This document shows positions 55,009-57,436 of a DNA stretch of 57,436 nt, in pieces. Source of the DNA: Pseudomonadota bacterium (lineage in GTDB: Bacteria > Pseudomonadota > Gammaproteobacteria > Burkholderiales > Burkholderiaceae_C); NCBI GenBank assembly GCA_020161215.1, contig JAIUOM010000009.1, positions 1 to 57,436 of the forward strand, given 5' to 3'. The notes under the pieces were generated by a model, which did not search any database, had not been told where the DNA came from, and saw only the letters and a list, made by a program, of their open reading frames with translations. A program made the position numbers and the translations under genes. The number at the start of each line of letters is the position of its first letter. Position 1 is the stretch's first letter.

Positions 55009-55908
55009 ATGGATCTGAAGCAGCTGGAATATTTTGTCTCGGTCGCCGAATGCGGCAGCTTCAGCCGCGCGGCGGTGGTTCACAACCTGGCCCAACCCAG
55101 TTTGAGCCGCCAGGTCGCCCTGCTCGAGGAGGAGTTGGGCCAGCGCCTGTTCGAGCGCACAGGCCGGGGCGTGACGCAGACGGACGCTGGACGGGCGATG
55201 CTGGAGCATGCGAAGTTGATGCTGAACACCGCGGCGCGGGCGCGTTTCCAGTTGCGCGAGATGCATGCGACGCCGCGTGGGCGGCTGGTCGTGGGGCTGC
55301 CGCACCGGGTGGCGATCGCCATGAGCGTGCCGTTGATCGGGCGTTTTCGCGAGCGCTTTCCGGATGCGTTGATCACCATCGTCGAAGGCCTGAGCCTGTC
55401 CTTGCGCGACGCGCTGATCGCCGGCCGCATCGACGTGGGCCTGTTGTTCGACCCGGCGCCGACACCGCTGCTCAAGTTTGAATCGCTGCTGCGCGAGCGC
55501 CTGATGCTGGTGGCTCCGGCCGGCTCTCGCTTGCCCGAACAGGTGGGTCTGGCGGCGCTCACGGGCTTCGAGATGGTGCTGCCCAGCACCCCCAACCCGA
55601 TTCGCACCCTGGTCGACAGCGTGCTGCAACCGCGCCAGATCGAACTGCGCGTGATCGCCGAGGTGGGGGGTGTGCACACCGCCTTGTCGGTGGTCGAGCG
55701 GGGCCTGGCTTGTTCCATCCTGCCGGAAAGCGCCCTGAACATCGCCGCCCATCCCGAGCGGCTGACGTGGGCTCCCATTGGTCCTCCCGCGACGTGGAAT
55801 CACCTGAAACTGGCTATTCCAGCTTCGCGCTCCATCGGCGCCCTGGCCCGGGAAACCCTGCGCATCCTGCGCCAGCTCGACTACCGCCATCCCCGCTCCG
55901 AACTCTGA
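55009..55908 (+). CDS. LysR-family transcriptional regulator
   Basis: The 299-residue regulator has an N-terminal winged helix (MDLKQLEYFVSVAECGSFSRAA...QPSLSRQVALLEEELGQRLFERTGRG, residues 1-60). A two-lobed effector domain similar to the CbbR/NahR-type fold makes up the rest. It diverges from the SDR/Bug/CMD/EthD/amidohydrolase operon and most likely controls it in response to a substrate or intermediate of that route. Confidence 0.92.
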   Translation: MDLKQLEYFVSVAECGSFSRAAVVHNLAQPSLSRQVALLEEELGQRLFERTGRGVTQTDAGRAMLEHAKLMLNTAARARFQLREMHATPRGRLVVGLPHRVAIAMSVPLIGRFRERFPDALITIVEGLSLSLRDALIAGRIDVGLLFDPAPTPLLKFESLLRERLMLVAPAGSRLPEQVGLAALTGFEMVLPSTPNPIRTLVDSVLQPRQIELRVIAEVGGVHTALSVVERGLACSILPESALNIAAHPERLTWAPIGPPATWNHLKLAIPASRSIGALARETLRILRQLDYRHPRSEL

Positions 55909-55961
55909 CTTCGGGTAATCCCTAGGGTGTCCTTGCGCAGATCAGGGCTTGCATCGGGCGC

Positions 55962-55985
55962 ATTTATTTAATACATTAAATAAAT
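55962..55985. promoter_or_regulatory. HpaR operator over the hpaR start codon
   Basis: ATTTATTTAAT and ATTAAATAAAT form perfect 11-bp arms around AC. The right arm overlaps the first two bases of the hpaR start (55984). MarR-type HpaR repressors bind such A/T-rich dyads, so this is a strong candidate for autorepression and for control of the hpa genes. Confidence 0.75.
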
Positions 55986-56499
55986 GCCGAACCAGACCCC
56001 ATTCGCCCACCGCAATTTGCCGCTGCTGCTGCTGAAAGCGCGCGAGGCGGTGATGCAGCACCGGCGCCCTGCGCTGCGTGCGCATGGTCTGTCGGACCAA
56101 CAGTGGCGCGTGCTGCGCGTGCTGGCTGAGCCGGCGCATGCCCAAGGCTTGGACACCGGCCGTTTGGCGCGCGAGGCGCACCTGCTGGGCCCCAGCCTGA
56201 CGGGGGTGCTGACACGCATGGAGCGTGATGGCCTGATCCGCCGCGCGCGCCGCGAGGACGATGCGCGCCGCAGCGTGGTGCAGGCGACACAAGGTGGCCT
56301 GGCCTTGGTCGAGTCGCTGTCGCCCACGATCGGCGCGCATTACGACGACATCGAAGCCCACATGGGCCAGAACAAGATGGCCCAGCTGTATGCGCTGCTG
56401 GACGAGTTGATCGCCCTGCAGCAAAGTGACCTTCCCGAGGAGACCAACGACATGGGCGAACACGCCACCACCACCTTGCTGACGGAGGCCGCAGCATGA
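55984..56499 (+). CDS. hpaR: HpaR, MarR-family repressor of homoprotocatechuate degradation
   Basis: The 171-residue winged-helix protein has LPLLLLKAREAVMQHRRPALRAHGLSDQQWRVLRVL and GPSLTGVLTRMERDGLIRRARREDDARRS, matching the HpaR branch of MarR. The last four bases overlap the first HpaG gene, consistent with the known hpaR-hpaG linkage. It is expected to respond to 4-hydroxyphenylacetate or homoprotocatechuate. The start lies within the dyad at 55962-55985, so the message may be nearly leaderless. Confidence 0.83.
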   Translation: MPNQTPFAHRNLPLLLLKAREAVMQHRRPALRAHGLSDQQWRVLRVLAEPAHAQGLDTGRLAREAHLLGPSLTGVLTRMERDGLIRRARREDDARRSVVQATQGGLALVESLSPTIGAHYDDIEAHMGQNKMAQLYALLDELIALQQSDLPEETNDMGEHATTTLLTEAAA

Positions 56500-57179
56500 G
56501 CACGCCGCAGCCATTCCACCCCAACCAGCGCCGCTGGCTGCCCGAGGGCACCGTCTACGGCACGCTGCTCAACTTCAACCGCGAGTTCGATCTGTGGGCG
56601 CCCAAGATGACCGAGGCGCCTTACAAGGCCGCCGCCAAGGCGCCGGTGCTCTACGTCAAGACCGCCAACACCTTTGCGCCTTGCGGGGCCGAGGTGCCGG
56701 TGCAGGGCGAAGTCGAGGTGGGCGCCTCCGTGGGCCTGGTCATCGGGCGCGCCGACGAAGCGGTCAAAGGCTGGCCCGCCCCGGTTGTCGGCGCCGTGCT
56801 GCTGTCCGACCTGAGCCTGCCGCACGACAGCTACTACCGCCCCGCCATCCGCTTTCGCAACCGCGACCGTTTTCTGGTCTGCGGCGCCACGCCGCGCACG
56901 CTCGCGACGCCGGCCGATGTGGCCAAGCTGAAACTGACGTTGCGCGTCAACGACATGGACGCGCAGACCGTCGATCTGTCCACCCTGGTGCGCGATGCTG
57001 CGACGCTGCTGCGCGACGTGGGCGAATTCATGACCCTTCAGCCCGGCGACGTGCTGATGCTGGGCACCGATTCGCTGGCCGACGGCACGCGCCCGCGCGT
57101 CAAGGCCGGTGACCGCGTGGAGATCAGCGCGCCGGGCTTCGAGCCGCTCACGCACACGATGACGAAGGAGGCCCCATGA
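56496..57179 (+). CDS. HpaG N-terminal-type isomerase/decarboxylase subunit (FAH family)
   Basis: The 227-residue fumarylacetoacetate-hydrolase-fold protein has GTVYGTLLNFNREFDLWAPKM and a later LSLPHDSYYRPAIRFRNRDRFL and FMTLQPGDVLMLGT. It matches the first half of the HpaG fusion (4-hydroxyphenylacetate pathway isomerase/decarboxylase), which is split in many bacteria. It overlaps hpaR and the next gene by four bases each. It acts after meta-cleavage of homoprotocatechuate. Confidence 0.83.
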   Translation: MSTPQPFHPNQRRWLPEGTVYGTLLNFNREFDLWAPKMTEAPYKAAAKAPVLYVKTANTFAPCGAEVPVQGEVEVGASVGLVIGRADEAVKGWPAPVVGAVLLSDLSLPHDSYYRPAIRFRNRDRFLVCGATPRTLATPADVAKLKLTLRVNDMDAQTVDLSTLVRDAATLLRDVGEFMTLQPGDVLMLGTDSLADGTRPRVKAGDRVEISAPGFEPLTHTMTKEAP

Positions 57180-57436
57180 AACACGCCCGCATCGCCTGGG
57201 CCGGCGCCGTGCACGATGCTGTCGAGCGTGACGGCCAGCTCGAATTGCTCACCCCCGCCTACCGCGGTCGCCGCGTCGGTTTTGACGACGTGGTGTGGCT
57301 GCCGCCGCTGGCGCCCACGCCGCCCAATCGGCCGCGTACCGTGTTGGCGCTGGGCCTGAACTACGCCGACCACGCCAAGGAGCTGGCCTTCAAGCCGCCC
57401 GAGGAGCCGCTGGCCTTTGCCAAGGGCGCCGCATCG
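57176..57436 (+). CDS. HpaG C-terminal-type isomerase/decarboxylase subunit (partial)
   Basis: The first 87 codons are present and the gene leaves the window. MKHARIAWAGAVHDAVERDG and RTVLALGLNYADHAKELAFKPPEEPL are typical of the second HpaG half, with the FAH-fold GLNYADHA motif. The start overlaps the stop of the first subunit gene by four bases, so the pair is co-translated. The remaining hpa genes are expected to follow. Confidence 0.85.
   Translation, partial: MKHARIAWAGAVHDAVERDGQLELLTPAYRGRRVGFDDVVWLPPLAPTPPNRPRTVLALGLNYADHAKELAFKPPEEPLAFAKGAAS

Overview
The window is GC-rich DNA from a betaproteobacterium, most likely the family Comamonadaceae (Burkholderiales). The evidence is the codon use, the family signatures (three Bug-type tricarboxylate-transporter binding proteins, a DUF1840 protein, a small zinc-ribbon protein next to ilvE) and short dispersed repeats of a kind common in that family. 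I cannot name genus or species. I see no rRNA, tRNA or CRISPR array.

Layout. 1-340: left end of an IS630-like element beside the last codons of a broken exodeoxyribonuclease III gene. 400-2750: dbpA RNA helicase and an MBL-fold hydrolase. 3000-7650: a LuxR-type regulator, a Crp-type regulator that keeps the cyclic-nucleotide residues, and a 1030-residue zinc-ribbon/cyclase/AAA/TPR protein, possibly one signalling circuit. 7650-9870 (minus): an unknown protein, a methyltransferase and an M48 protease. 9930-13700: AmpG-like permease and an OmpR-type two-component system ending near a strong terminator. 13700-21600 (minus): O-antigen ligase-like protein, a glycosyltransferase running in frame into a zinc-ribbon protein, ilvE, a membrane protein, alkB, htpG (with a sigma-32-type promoter) and rluF.

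21600-33680: a Crp/Fnr regulator diverges from a Liv-type ABC transporter cluster (two binding proteins, two permeases, two ATPases) that also holds an acyl-CoA synthetase, a PaaK-like CoA ligase and a Bug binding protein. It looks like uptake plus CoA activation of an organic, probably aromatic, acid. 33680-35120: a small unknown gene overlapping another Bug protein. 35950-43080: a tight operon matching the aerobic CoA-dependent 2-aminobenzoate (anthranilate) pathway: fused monooxygenase/reductase, MarR regulator, enoyl-CoA hydratase, acyl-CoA dehydrogenase, 2-aminobenzoate-CoA ligase and a RidA-family protein, closed by a terminator.

43136-48900 (minus): osmoprotectant import by a BCCT carrier and ProVWX. 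49070-54910 (minus): a catabolic-looking series (SDR, Bug protein, CMD-family protein, EthD-like protein, amidohydrolase, nitronate monooxygenase, membrane protein, ABM-fold protein), much of it coupled by 4-base overlaps and facing a LysR regulator. 55960-57436: hpaR with a near-perfect operator over its start codon, then two HpaG-type genes of homoprotocatechuate degradation, the second cut by the window edge.

The theme is uptake and degradation of aromatic or organic acids with local regulators. The most unusual features are a dispersed repeat family (TAGCT-N15-RYGCCG), one copy of which is translated inside the acyl-CoA dehydrogenase, the possible cAMP circuit, the glycosyltransferase/zinc-ribbon read-through and the uncharacterised LysR-linked operon.
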